Assembly (NCBI RefSeq): GCF_002174455.2
Contig: NZ_CP147246.1
Span: 3,435,414-3,499,413 of the forward strand
DNA length: 64,000 nucleotides
Direction of reading: 5' to 3'
Origin: Enterococcus sp. 9D6_DIV0238
GTDB taxonomy: Bacteria; Bacillota; Bacilli; Lactobacillales; Enterococcaceae
Part shown: one piece after another, positions 18,928 to 27,968 of the stretch
Layout of the letters: every line of letters begins with the position of its first letter
How positions within the stretch are numbered: position 1 is the first letter of the stretch
Notes under the pieces: generated by a model
Told to the model about the DNA's origin: nothing
Seen by the model: only the letters and a program-made list of their open reading frames with translations
Databases searched by the model: none
Program-made: the position numbers and the translations under genes

Positions 18928-21600
18928 ATGAAAAGAACAATAATAATTCAAAACAAGGAGTACACTTTTTTTAGTTTAAAGGCATTGGCTGAAAAAACGG
19001 GAGCCGATATTTCCCGTCTGCCATATTCCATCAGAATTTTACTGGAAAATATTTTACGTCAGGAAACAGCGGAAGGTGATAAAGTCGTTCATCAATTAGT
19101 GGATTGGAACTTACCGAATAGTCAAAAAACCGAAATTCCTTTTAAACCAGGTCGAGTTATTTTACAAGATTTGACTGGAGGAGCTGCGATCGTAGACTTA
19201 GCTTCTTTGAGAAAAGCGGTGAAGGATTTTGGTCAAGATCCCAATATCATCAATCCAGAAATTCCTGTTGATTTAGTGATCGATCATTCAGTTCAAGTTG
19301 ATTTTGCAGGGTCAAAAACAGCATTTCAGAAAAATGAAGAGCTGGAATTTGCGCGAAATATGGAACGCTATAGTTTCTTTAAATGGGCAGAGCAATCCTT
19401 TGATTCGTTTAGAGTGGTTCCACCGGCAACCGGGATCGTTCACCAAGTCAATTTAGAATATCTGGCGGATGTCGTAACGGAAAGAGACACTAAAAACGAA
19501 AACCTTCTTTTCCCAGATACTTTAGTGGGGACAGATTCACATACAACAATGATCAATGCACTAGGAGTTTTAGGCTGGGGAGTTGGCGGCATCGAGGCAG
19601 AGGCAGGAATGTTAGGACAGCCATGCTACTTAACGACACCTGATGTTATTGGTGTTCGTTTAACTGGATCACTTAAAAATGGCGCGACTGCTACAGATTT
19701 AGCTTTGACGCTTACGCAGCTATTACGAGAAAAAAATGTTGTTGGAAAATTTGTTGAATACTTTGGTGAAGGTCTCGCTCATTTGACTGTATCGGATCGT
19801 TCTGTTGTAGCAAATATGGCACCTGAATATGGGGCAACTTGCGGATTTTTCCCGATCGATCAAGAAACACTCAACTATTTAGATTTCAGCGGAAGAGATC
19901 CTGAACAACGAGCGATCATTGAAGCCTATGTAAAAGAAAATCAGCTATTTTATGACGCTGCGAAAGAAGCAGACTATACAGAAATCATCGAATTGAACCT
20001 AAGCGACATCGAACCAAGCTTAGCAGGACCCAAACGTCCGCAAGATTTGGTGCCACTATCAAAAGTCAAACAAGGATTCATCGATTCGCTTACGAAGCCT
20101 AATGGGAACAGCGGGTACGGTTTAGCAGCAGGAGAAGAAAAGAAGCAAGCAACGATCAACTATGAAGATGGTACACAAGAGACGATCGAAACAGGAGCAG
20201 TCGTTATTGCTTCGATCACAAGTTGTACAAATACAAGTAATCCGTTCATCATGCTGAGTGCAGGACTACTTGCAAAAAAAGCAGTTGAAAAAGGATTATC
20301 AGTGAAACGATATGTGAAGACATCATTGTCGCCTGGTTCAAAAGTAGCAACACGTTACTTTGAAGATGCTGGCTTACTTCCATACTTAGAAAAACTAGGG
20401 TTTGATGTGATTGGTTATGGCTGTATGACCTGTGTTGGAAACTCTGGACCACTGGATGAAACGATCAGCCAAGTGATTCAAGATGAAAATTTACTTGTTT
20501 CAGCTGTCCTCAGTGGCAATCGTAATTTTGAAGGACGTATCCATGCCGATGTAAAAGCAGGCTATCTAGCAGCACCGCACTTAGTGATTGCCTATGCTCT
20601 AGCCGGAAATGTCAATGTTGATCTGACAACAGAACCATTAGGCTTTGATTCAGAAGGCGCGCCAGTCTATCTGAAAGACATCATGCCGAGCAATGAGGAA
20701 GTGGAACAGTTGATCAATCGTTATGTCAAAACAGACCTATACAAAGAAGAATATGGTTCTGTGTTCAACTCAAATCAACACTGGAACAATATTGAAACAA
20801 CACCATCGATGACTTATGAATGGGATGAAAAATCGACTTATATTGCCAATCCGCCTTATTTTGAAGCGCTGGAATCTCAAGCTCAGTCGATTCAAGCTTT
20901 AAAAAATCAACGAGTGTTGGCTAAATTGGGCGATTCGATCACGACGGATCACCTTTCTCCAGTGGGCTCGATTCCGTTACAGTCACCTGCGGGGAAATAT
21001 TTGACAGAGCATGGTGTGCGACCTCAAGCCTTTAACTCTTACGGCAGTCGACGCGGCAATCACGAAGTGATGGTACGCGGAACACTGAATAACATTCGAT
21101 TACGTAATGAATTAGCCGATGGGAAAGAAGGCGGATATACAAAACATTTTCCAACTGGAGAGATCTTGACAATATTTGATGCAAGTGAAAAATATCTCAA
21201 AGAGGATGTTGGTTTGCTTATCTTAGCTGGAGAAGACTATGGCATGGGTTCTTCTAGAGACTGGGCAGCGAAAGGTGTTCGGCTGCTTGGAGTGAATACA
21301 GTGATCGCTAAAAGTTTTGAACGAATCCATCGTTCGAATCTATTGATGATGGGCGTTTTACCACTTCAATTTGTTGAGGGACAGGATGCAGATAGTTTAG
21401 GATTGACTGGCGAGGAAAGCTTTGACTTCATTATCGATGACTCGATCAAACCAAATGACATCATTAGTGTTCGAGCGACAAACGCAAATGGCGATGTGAC
21501 TGGATTTAAAGTACGTGCAAGATTTGAGTCAGAAACGGAGATCGATTATTACCGAAATCAAGGGATTCTACCAATGGTACTAAGAAACAAACTAAGCTAA
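18928..21600 (+). CDS. acnA: Aconitate hydratase A
   Basis: 890-residue [4Fe-4S] aconitase that interconverts citrate, cis-aconitate and isocitrate. The three cluster ligands are visible as C433 (SCTNTSNP), C499 and C502 (GYGCMTCVGNSGPL), with the family's 66 and 3 residue spacings. Other motifs: GTDSHTTMINALGVLGWGVGG and the swivel-domain GEDYGMGSSRDWAAKG. GGAGG lies before the ATG. Most enterococci lack a citric acid cycle, so a solitary aconitase beside a tricarboxylate carrier and PrpF isomerase points to catabolism of an external acid rather than a cycle (inference). Confidence 0.95.
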   Translation: MKRTIIIQNKEYTFFSLKALAEKTGADISRLPYSIRILLENILRQETAEGDKVVHQLVDWNLPNSQKTEIPFKPGRVILQDLTGGAAIVDLASLRKAVKDFGQDPNIINPEIPVDLVIDHSVQVDFAGSKTAFQKNEELEFARNMERYSFFKWAEQSFDSFRVVPPATGIVHQVNLEYLADVVTERDTKNENLLFPDTLVGTDSHTTMINALGVLGWGVGGIEAEAGMLGQPCYLTTPDVIGVRLTGSLKNGATATDLALTLTQLLREKNVVGKFVEYFGEGLAHLTVSDRSVVANMAPEYGATCGFFPIDQETLNYLDFSGRDPEQRAIIEAYVKENQLFYDAAKEADYTEIIELNLSDIEPSLAGPKRPQDLVPLSKVKQGFIDSLTKPNGNSGYGLAAGEEKKQATINYEDGTQETIETGAVVIASITSCTNTSNPFIMLSAGLLAKKAVEKGLSVKRYVKTSLSPGSKVATRYFEDAGLLPYLEKLGFDVIGYGCMTCVGNSGPLDETISQVIQDENLLVSAVLSGNRNFEGRIHADVKAGYLAAPHLVIAYALAGNVNVDLTTEPLGFDSEGAPVYLKDIMPSNEEVEQLINRYVKTDLYKEEYGSVFNSNQHWNNIETTPSMTYEWDEKSTYIANPPYFEALESQAQSIQALKNQRVLAKLGDSITTDHLSPVGSIPLQSPAGKYLTEHGVRPQAFNSYGSRRGNHEVMVRGTLNNIRLRNELADGKEGGYTKHFPTGEILTIFDASEKYLKEDVGLLILAGEDYGMGSSRDWAAKGVRLLGVNTVIAKSFERIHRSNLLMMGVLPLQFVEGQDADSLGLTGEESFDFIIDDSIKPNDIISVRATNANGDVTGFKVRARFESETEIDYYRNQGILPMVLRNKLS

Positions 21601-21622
21601 AAAACAAATAGGAGCAAACTAA

Positions 21623-22327
21623 ATGACACATATGATAGATGTAGCTGAAATTGTTGCAGAAAACTTAGACTTCAGTAGCACAAAATCATTGAAAACAGTG
21701 GTGTATTCAGCGTTGAAAAAAACGATCTTAAATGGAGAGATTCCAGCAGGGACGAGGATCAATGAATTATTTCTTTGCAACAAAGTGAGTATCAGTAGAA
21801 CACCGTTACGTTCCGCCCTGCAACGTCTTCATGATGAAAACCTCTTAGAATATGTGCCGGGGAGCGGGATGATCGTCAAAGGAATCACGAGCAAAGATGC
21901 GTATGAAATTTTCACCATTAGAAAATCGTTGGATCGATTAGCAACGATCACTGCAATGCACGAAATGAATGATCGTGATTTTGAAGAGTTCGAACAAATC
22001 GTGTCGCTCATGCAAAAGCAGGGAGAAAACGGTGAGGAATTGGCTTCAATATTCACTGATTTCAACGAATTCATTTACTCTAAGAGTCAGTTATTTCGGC
22101 TTAGAGATACGAGGGAAAACATCCAAAATTATTTAAGCTATTTTAGAGAATTATCTGTGCATTCGAATGATCGAAGAGCGAATGCGATCGAAGACCATGT
22201 GAAACTTTACTATTATATGAAAACAAAAAATGAGAAACAGGTAGAACTTCTTTTGGACGAACATTTGGAAAATGCGCTGGACGGCATCTTAAGTGAGATG
22301 GATAAAAAGGTGCTGCAGGCAATCTAA
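21623..22327 (+). CDS. GntR-family regulator with FCD domain
   Basis: 234 residues. The N-terminal winged helix (about 20-90) shows LKKTILNGEIPAGTRINELF and SRTPLRSALQRLHDENLLEY. The C-terminal FCD-type helical domain (about 95-225) carries metal-ligand-like His residues in DEHLENALDG. It lies 22 bp after acnA with AGGAG before the ATG, so it is co-transcribed. FCD regulators often sense organic acids; CitO, the activator of citrate genes in E. faecalis, is of this type, which fits this locus. Direct target sites were not identified. Confidence 0.87.
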   Translation: MTHMIDVAEIVAENLDFSSTKSLKTVVYSALKKTILNGEIPAGTRINELFLCNKVSISRTPLRSALQRLHDENLLEYVPGSGMIVKGITSKDAYEIFTIRKSLDRLATITAMHEMNDRDFEEFEQIVSLMQKQGENGEELASIFTDFNEFIYSKSQLFRLRDTRENIQNYLSYFRELSVHSNDRRANAIEDHVKLYYYMKTKNEKQVELLLDEHLENALDGILSEMDKKVLQAI

Positions 22328-22355
22328 GATTTTGTCTAATTAAATATTTGTAAAA

Positions 22356-22480
22356 ATGAGAGAGTGTGGGACAGAAGTGTTCAACTCTAAGAAATAAGCT
22401 GGAATTCACGAAAATTGTACTACAAATTTTTGTGGATTTCAGTTTATTTTTGAAGCTTTCAACTTGTGGTGCTTTAGCAT
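22356..22480. repeat. Hairpin intergenic repeat, copy A
   Basis: About 120 bp beginning GTGTGGGACAGAAGTG. Its core is a long imperfect hairpin: AAATAAGCTGGAATTCACG ... with the complementary arm ending in CAGTTTATTT. A second copy lies at 32550-32660. The outer arms of copy A are degenerate. It looks like the small repetitive sequences dispersed in enterococcal intergenic regions and may also act as the terminator of the acnA-gntR unit. Confidence 0.75.
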
Positions 22481-22704
22481 GTAGAATTAATTTTACTAGC
22501 TTCATTTTGTTCCTTGAACAATAGTGAAATTATATCCCTTAACTGATAGGATCGAAGCATTGTGTAGTAGTTACTTCTGTTTCGCACGCTCTTCTTTAAA
22601 GCTGATTCTCTAAAGTTTTTCCAAAATCCTCAAGTCTACACTTTCTTTTCTATCCATAGAAAGTTATAATAAAAAGCGTATGATTCAAGGAAAAGGGATG
22701 ACGA
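22481..22704. other. Leader region upstream of rodA
   Basis: Mostly AT-rich DNA with a TATAAT at about 22667-22672 lying some 35 bp before the rodA start; no good -35 was found. AAGGGATGA is the ribosome site. Nothing else was recognised. Confidence 0.4.
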
Positions 22705-23889
22705 ATGAATAAAAATAAATTACTAAATAACTTAGATAATCGAATCGACTACGGAGTGATCTTACCTGTTTTTCTTCTGTCGATCATAGGAATACTTTCA
22801 TTATATGTAGCATTGAGCAATGATCCGTTACGGCCTGAGATAGGGAATATGTTGATGAAGCAAGGACTATGGTACCTTGTTGGCGGCATCAGTATCGTTG
22901 TGGTGATGCATTTTAACTCGAAGTTACTTTGGCGATTGACACCGATTTTTTACGCCATTGGTCTTGTGATGATGGGTCTATTGCTTAAGTTTTATGATCC
23001 TTATTTAGAGTCTCAAACAGGGTCTAAAAACTGGATTTCTTTTGGTGGTACGACGTTTCAGCCATCTGAATTGATGAAAATTGCTTTTATTTTGATGCTA
23101 GCTTATATTGTCACAATGCATAATGTGAAGAACGTTGATCGGACATTGAAATCTGATTTTTGGTTGATCGGTAAGATGCTGTTGGTGACACTGCCTGTTC
23201 TGATTTTGATTTTACTACAAGATGACTTTGGAACGATGTTGGTTTTCTTAGCCATTTTCAGTGGCGTTTTCTTGATGTCAGGGATTTCCTGGAAAATTAT
23301 TTTACCGACGTTTTTAGTAGCTATCTTGATTGGGGCTGGAACGATTTATCTTGTGACAACAACAGCAGGGCGAGAGTTTCTTTATTCGGTTGGATTTAAG
23401 TCTTATCAGTTTGAACGGATCGACTTATGGATGAAGCCGTTTCATCATGATCCAAATCGTTCGCAGCAACCAGCGCTTGCGTTGACTGCTATTGGTTCAG
23501 GCGGATTATTTGGTAAAGGATTCAATAATAGCGATGTGTATGTGCCTGTCAGAGAATCAGATATGATTTTCACGGTTGTGGGAGAAAACTTTGGTTTCAT
23601 TGGCGGATGTTTTATTATTTTGCTATACTTTATCTTGATTTACCGCATGATCAAAGTTTGTTTTGAGACGAATAATGAATTTTATGCCTATATTGCGACA
23701 GGGATCATCATGATGATCTTGTTCCACGTATTTGAAAATATCGGTGCAAACATTGGACTTCTGCCATTGACAGGGATTCCGTTGCCATTTATTAGTCAGG
23801 GTGGTTCATCTATTTTAGGAAATATGCTGGGCGTAGGTTTGATCATGTCTATGAAATATCAAAAAGAAGCAGTGATCGAAGAATATTAA
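22705..23889 (+). CDS. rodA: SEDS-family rod-shape protein RodA
   Basis: 394 residues with about 10 membrane segments. SEDS proteins polymerise lipid II glycan strands together with a class B penicillin-binding protein. Seen: RIDYGVILPVFLLSIIGILS start, GSKNWISFGGTTFQPSELMK, the QDDFGTMLV motif with the catalytic Asp region, and the C-terminal PLPFISQGGSSILGNMLGVG. The short N-terminus and absence of an FtsW-like tail favour RodA over FtsW. Confidence 0.88.
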   Translation: MNKNKLLNNLDNRIDYGVILPVFLLSIIGILSLYVALSNDPLRPEIGNMLMKQGLWYLVGGISIVVVMHFNSKLLWRLTPIFYAIGLVMMGLLLKFYDPYLESQTGSKNWISFGGTTFQPSELMKIAFILMLAYIVTMHNVKNVDRTLKSDFWLIGKMLLVTLPVLILILLQDDFGTMLVFLAIFSGVFLMSGISWKIILPTFLVAILIGAGTIYLVTTTAGREFLYSVGFKSYQFERIDLWMKPFHHDPNRSQQPALALTAIGSGGLFGKGFNNSDVYVPVRESDMIFTVVGENFGFIGGCFIILLYFILIYRMIKVCFETNNEFYAYIATGIIMMILFHVFENIGANIGLLPLTGIPLPFISQGGSSILGNMLGVGLIMSMKYQKEAVIEEY

Positions 23890-23907
23890 ACGAAAGAGGG
23901 CGTTAGA

Positions 23908-24264
23908 ATGTATACATTTTTCTGGTATCCAAAGTGTTCAACATGTAAAAAGGCAAAGGCTTGGTTAGATGAAAAACAGGTCAACTATGAAACGATCGAT
24001 ATGATCGAAAATCCGCCAACAGCAAAACAGTTAACAAGCTGGATGGAGCAAAGTGATCTGCCTGTTCGTCGTTTCTTCAATACAAGCGGTATTCGTTATA
24101 GAGAACAAGGCTTGAAAGACAAAGTCAATGACTTTTCGATCAAAGAAGCCAGCGAGCTTTTAGCGACAGACGGCATGTTGATCAAACGTCCGATTTTTGT
24201 TAAAGGAGATCAATTTTTAGCGAACGGATTTAAAGAATCTGATTACGAAGGAGCTATTCAATAA
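23908..24264 (+). CDS. ArsC/Spx-fold thioredoxin-like protein (YusI-like)
   Basis: 118-residue ArsC-family protein with the N-terminal redox motif YPKCSTCKKAKAWL (CxxC) and RRFFNTSG, ending in RPIFVKGDQFLANGFKE. Despite the family name it is chromosomal, next to gcvH and metNIQ, the same neighbourhood as B. subtilis yusI, and is not part of the arsenic cargo further right. True arsenate reductase activity is unproven. Its last base is the first of the next start codon (A of ATG), indicating coupling with the GcvH-like gene. Confidence 0.8.
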   Translation: MYTFFWYPKCSTCKKAKAWLDEKQVNYETIDMIENPPTAKQLTSWMEQSDLPVRRFFNTSGIRYREQGLKDKVNDFSIKEASELLATDGMLIKRPIFVKGDQFLANGFKESDYEGAIQ

Positions 24265-24593
24265 TGGCTGAAGAAGTAAAAATCATTGATAACTTATGGG
24301 TCTTGAAAACCGCTGAAGGATACAAGGTAGGCTTAACCAATGAAGCGCAAGAAGAATTAGGTAATATCACTTTTGCAACATTACCAAAAGTGGGTCAAGA
24401 ATTAAAAAAAGGTGATTCCTTGATTGAAGTGGAAGCGGAAAAAGCAGTTAGTGAATTTAGTTCACCAGTAACTGGAACGGTCGCTTCTATCAATGAAGCT
24501 GCTGAAAATGAGCCAAGTGTCCTTGATGATCCTAATCAATCAAATGCATGGATCGCTATTTTAACTGACGTTAACGAAGAAGAGCTAGTATAA
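24264..24593 (+). CDS. gcvH: Lipoyl-domain protein GcvH-like
   Basis: 109 residues with a lipoyl/biotinyl fold: GYKVGLTNEAQEELGNITFA, VEAEKAVSEFSSPVTG (the Lys in EAEKAVSE is the lipoyl attachment site) and AWIAILT. Glycine cleavage enzymes are not encoded nearby. In Firmicutes GcvH also serves as the carrier in lipoate relay, which may be its role here (inference). It is slightly shorter than typical H proteins (about 125-130). Confidence 0.85.
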   Translation: MAEEVKIIDNLWVLKTAEGYKVGLTNEAQEELGNITFATLPKVGQELKKGDSLIEVEAEKAVSEFSSPVTGTVASINEAAENEPSVLDDPNQSNAWIAILTDVNEEELV

Positions 24594-24605
24594 GCATAAA
24601 AATGT

Positions 24606-24634
24606 TTGACAAGTGTTTTGGTTGTTGCTATAAT
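24606..24634 (+). promoter_or_regulatory. Sigma-A promoter of the metNIQ operon
   Basis: Consensus TTGACA (24606-24611), exactly 17 bp, and TATAAT (24629-24634), immediately upstream of the T-box leader. Confidence 0.92.
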
Positions 24635-24640
24635 TTCATC

Positions 24641-24925
24641 AATATAAATTGAAAGCTTTGAAAAGAAGAGTACATGTCAAAAGTGTTTTAAAGAGAGCCT
24701 TGTTTGCTGAAAATAGGCAACGTGATTGATATGGAAGATGGTCTTTGAGCAGAATAAGTGAGCATGAGTAAACTTATTACGGGTGTGCCCGTTACAGCAC
24801 CACAGTATACGAATTCAAGTACTGTATAAGGCTATTATTGTGAAATGATAGTAAATCAAGGTGGTAACACGAAAGACAAGCTTTCGTCCTTTTGTCAAAT
24901 AAGACAAAAGGGCGGAAGCTTTTTG
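24641..24925 (+). promoter_or_regulatory. T-box riboswitch (probably tRNA-Met specific)
   Basis: Leader with an AGTA-type stem I motif (GAAGAGTACATG), the T-box sequence AAGGTGGTAACACG (about 24859-24872) pairing with the tRNA acceptor end, and a terminator. The terminator stem is GCTTTCGTCCTTTTGTC (24880-24896) / GACAAAAGGGCGGAAGC (24903-24919), then TTTTTG. The antiterminator would use the T-box bulge. ATG at 24731-24733 is a candidate specifier codon, matching the methionine ABC transporter downstream; its exact position in the specifier loop was not folded. Uncharged tRNA-Met would turn the operon on. Confidence 0.9.
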
Positions 24926-25163
24926 TTGTGAAACACTGCGACTGGCTAAGCCAGAGCAGATGTTGAACAATACTTGGCGAGCAGGGTGAGCGAAGTTACA
25001 TTACTAGTGAAACAAGCCAATCTTTCATTGAAGGTACTAGCATCAAAAAATCAAAGTATCCATAGTTTAAAACACACGCTCGATAACCAAGATAAGTCTA
25101 ACCATACCGCCAAACATATAGTATACTTAAACAAGCAAAACAAAAGAAAGTCGAGGGGGAAAA
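24926..25163 (+). other. Untranslated segment between T-box terminator and metN
   Basis: 238 bases with no credible gene. One TTG-initiated frame (24974-25177) runs into metN but has no ribosome site and an implausible composition. The sole clear element is the metN ribosome site GAGGGGG at its end. The purpose of this long gap is unknown. Confidence 0.4.
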
Positions 25164-26201
25164 ATGCCTCTAATTGAATTACAACACGTAAAAAAACAAT
25201 TTTCCGGTAAAAACGGGCAAGTAACGGCCGTCAATGATGTGTCTTTATCTGTTGAGCAGGGCGACATTTATGGTATCGTAGGTTACTCTGGAGCAGGAAA
25301 GAGTACCTTGGTTCGTCTGTTAAATGGCTTGGAACTGCCAACAGAAGGAGAAGTAAACATCCAAGGACACAATGTCGCGCAAATGGCGAATCGTGAACTT
25401 CGTCAGTTCCGCAAGAAGATCGGCATGATTTTCCAACATTTCAATCTGCTATGGTCAAGAACGATTTTAGAAAATATCATGTTGCCGTTAGAATTAGCCG
25501 GGGTGCCTAAAAGTAGTAGAAAAGAGCGAGCACAGGAGCTTTTGACTTTAGTTGGTTTAGAAGGCAGAGGAGATGCCTATCCAAGTCAGTTGTCCGGTGG
25601 CCAAAAACAACGGGTGGGGATCGCCAGAGCATTGGCAAATAATCCAGAGATCTTACTTTGTGATGAAGCAACCAGCGCCTTAGATCCGCAAACAACAGAC
25701 GAAGTATTGGATCTACTACTTGAAATCAATAAAACATTGAATCTAACCATCGTATTGATCACACACGAAATGCATGTGATCCGTAAAATTTGTAATAAGG
25801 TAGCTGTAATGGAGCTTGGACAAATCGTGGAAGAAGGAGACGTATTAGAAGTTTTCAGAAATCCCCAACAAGCTGTCACAAAACGTTTTGTTCAACAAGA
25901 ACTTGAACCAAAAGAAGACACAGAAGAACTACTTGGTGAGTTGATCAAAGAAAATCCAGCTGGTTTAGTCGTTACGCTTCAGTTTAGTGGAGACAATGCC
26001 AATGAACCAGTGATTTCTCAAGTGATTCGTCAGTTTAAAGTGGACATCAATGTCGTTCAAGGTCAAGTGCAGCAAGCGAAAGAAGGCGCCTTTGGAACTT
26101 TGACGGTCATGGTTTTAGGAGAGCAAAATGAAGTCGAAAAGACACTCGCTTTCTTCAAAGAAAAAGAAGTTGGGTTGGAGGTGATTCACCGTGGCGAATG
26201 A
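25164..26201 (+). CDS. metN: Methionine ABC transporter ATP-binding protein
   Basis: 345-residue ATPase of the MetNIQ importer for methionine. Walker A GYSGAGKST, signature LSGGQKQRVGIARAL, Walker B ILLCDEATSALD, and a C-terminal NIL regulatory domain (about 270-345) that binds methionine for feedback inhibition. The ribosome site GAGGGGG is close to the ATG. It overlaps metI by 11 bp. The T-box upstream ties expression to methionine starvation. Confidence 0.95.
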   Translation: MPLIELQHVKKQFSGKNGQVTAVNDVSLSVEQGDIYGIVGYSGAGKSTLVRLLNGLELPTEGEVNIQGHNVAQMANRELRQFRKKIGMIFQHFNLLWSRTILENIMLPLELAGVPKSSRKERAQELLTLVGLEGRGDAYPSQLSGGQKQRVGIARALANNPEILLCDEATSALDPQTTDEVLDLLLEINKTLNLTIVLITHEMHVIRKICNKVAVMELGQIVEEGDVLEVFRNPQQAVTKRFVQQELEPKEDTEELLGELIKENPAGLVVTLQFSGDNANEPVISQVIRQFKVDINVVQGQVQQAKEGAFGTLTVMVLGEQNEVEKTLAFFKEKEVGLEVIHRGE

Positions 26202-26880
26202 AACATTTGTTGAAAAGTACTTGAATTTTAGCCGGGTGAACCCAGAATCAATGAAACAAGCGGCGGTCGATACATTGTTTATGACAGTCGTTGCAATGAT
26301 TTTTGTCATTATTATCGGATTCTTGTTAGGATTGCTGTTATATAGTTTGAGCCGCAACAAGTCTCCTCTAGCGAAAATCAGCTATAGTGTGTTATCCGTT
26401 GTTAGTAATGTTTTCCGCTCGATTCCTTATATTGTATTGATCATCTTGTTGATGGATTTCTCTCGGAAATTAGTGGGAACAGGGATCGGTGCAAAAGCGG
26501 CTATCCCATCATTGATCGTATCTGCAGCACCCTTTTATGCTAGATTAGTTGAAATTGCATTTCGTGAAGTGGATAGTGGTGTATTAGAAGCTGCTGATGC
26601 GATGGGGGCTTCCAAATTTCAAAAGATTTTTAAAGTTTTGATTCCAGAAAGCAAACCAGCATTACTATCAGGAATCACGTTAACAACGATCACGATGATC
26701 GGATTTACGGCAATGGCCGGAATCATCGGTGGTGGTGGCCTTGGCGGGTTAGCTTACCAAGAAGGGTTTAGCCGGAACAATAATACAGTAACACTTGTAG
26801 CAACGATCTTGATTTTGGTGATTGTGTTTATCATTCAATTTGTCGGTGATCAATTGGTAAAACGTTCAGACAAACGATAA
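26191..26880 (+). CDS. metI: Methionine ABC transporter permease
   Basis: 229 residues with five to six membrane helices and the permease EAA loop (EAADAMGASKFQKIFKVLIPE) that docks on MetN. It starts at GTG 26191 with GGAGGTG just ahead, inside the end of metN, so translation is coupled. Family and order metN-metI-metQ are unambiguous. Confidence 0.94.
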   Translation: MANETFVEKYLNFSRVNPESMKQAAVDTLFMTVVAMIFVIIIGFLLGLLLYSLSRNKSPLAKISYSVLSVVSNVFRSIPYIVLIILLMDFSRKLVGTGIGAKAAIPSLIVSAAPFYARLVEIAFREVDSGVLEAADAMGASKFQKIFKVLIPESKPALLSGITLTTITMIGFTAMAGIIGGGGLGGLAYQEGFSRNNNTVTLVATILILVIVFIIQFVGDQLVKRSDKR

Positions 26881-26915
26881 GCAATTAATATAGAAAATAA
26901 TTGGAGGAAATAAAG

Positions 26916-27767
26916 ATGAAAAAGAAATTATTCGGTTTAGCAGCATTGGCAGTCGTTACGGTTAGTTTAGTAGCATGTGGTGGCGGAAATAGTAAAACAG
27001 ATGATAGTAAAACTGCGGGATCAGACAAAGAATCTTCTGTTTTAAAAGTCGGCGCATCTGCTTCTCCACACGCAGAAATTTTGGAGCAAGTAAAACCAAT
27101 CCTTAAAAAAGAAGGCGTTGATTTGGAAATCGTTCAATTCGATGATTACATTTTACCAAACAAAAATTTGGCAGAAGGCGATATCGATGCAAACTACTTC
27201 CAACATATTCCATACTTCAATCTACAAGTAAAAGAAAACAAATATGATTTCGCCAATGCGGGCGGTATCCATATCGAGCCAATGGGCTTATACTCAAAAC
27301 GTATCAAAGATATCAAGGATTTGAAAGATGGCGCGACGATCATAACTTCTAACTCAGAATCAGACTGGGGCCGAATCATCACGATTTTACAAGATGCGGA
27401 TTTAGTAACGGTCAAAGATGGTGTTGATCTAGAAACAGCAACATTTGAAGATATCGACAAAAACCCTAAAAACTTGAAGTTTATTCATAACATCAACCCT
27501 GAAGTCTTAACAACAACGTATAACAATGATGAAGCTGACCTTGTTGCGATCAATGCCAACTTTGCATACAGTGCAGGCTTGAATCCATTGAAAGATTCTG
27601 TCTTGCTTGAAAAAGATAACTCACCATATGTGAATATTGTTGCAGTTCGTTCAGAAGATAAAGATAGTGATAAAATCAAAAAATTGGTTGATGCCTTGCA
27701 TAGTAAAGAAATCCAAGATTGGATTCTTGAAAAATGGGATGGCTCAGTGAAACCTGTAGATAAGTAA
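26916..27767 (+). CDS. metQ: Methionine-binding lipoprotein
   Basis: 283-residue NLPA-family substrate-binding lipoprotein. Lipobox LVAC follows a signal peptide (residues 1-22); the mature N-terminus is a Ser/Asp/Lys-rich linker. Motifs: VGASASPHAEIL, GDIDANYFQHIPY and ITSNSESDWGR. ATG 26916 is preferred because GGAGG lies at 26903-26907; the upstream TTG at 26901 overlaps that site. Anchored outside the membrane, it delivers methionine to MetNI. Confidence 0.94.
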   Translation: MKKKLFGLAALAVVTVSLVACGGGNSKTDDSKTAGSDKESSVLKVGASASPHAEILEQVKPILKKEGVDLEIVQFDDYILPNKNLAEGDIDANYFQHIPYFNLQVKENKYDFANAGGIHIEPMGLYSKRIKDIKDLKDGATIITSNSESDWGRIITILQDADLVTVKDGVDLETATFEDIDKNPKNLKFIHNINPEVLTTTYNNDEADLVAINANFAYSAGLNPLKDSVLLEKDNSPYVNIVAVRSEDKDSDKIKKLVDALHSKEIQDWILEKWDGSVKPVDK

Positions 27768-27776
27768 ACAAATAGA

Positions 27777-27822
27777 AACAGCTGAACTACGCTCTGTCGA
27801 GTTATAATTCAGCTGTTTTTTT
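27777..27822 (+). terminator. Terminator of the metNIQ operon
   Basis: AAACAGCTGAA / TTCAGCTGTTT stem with T7 tail. Confidence 0.9.
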
Positions 27823-27968
27823 GTCTACTCAGAATACTCTATAAAAAAGACATGTATATTGTAATTTATTTATTATTTAAAAATAACAATTTTATTCTTT
27901 AGGTTGATTTTTGTGTTTGCGTATGATAATCTCATCTAGTGCACATTTATAAAAAAGGAGAGGTTAAC

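Noticed and set aside
23908..24264. ArsC-like gene as a further part of the arsenic resistance system
   Set aside because: It lies outside the ICE in a core neighbourhood with gcvH and metNIQ and belongs to the Spx/YusI-like group; arsenate reduction is not implied.
24974..25177. TTG-started open frame between the T-box and metN
   Set aside because: No ribosome site, overlaps the metN start, composition unlike a protein.
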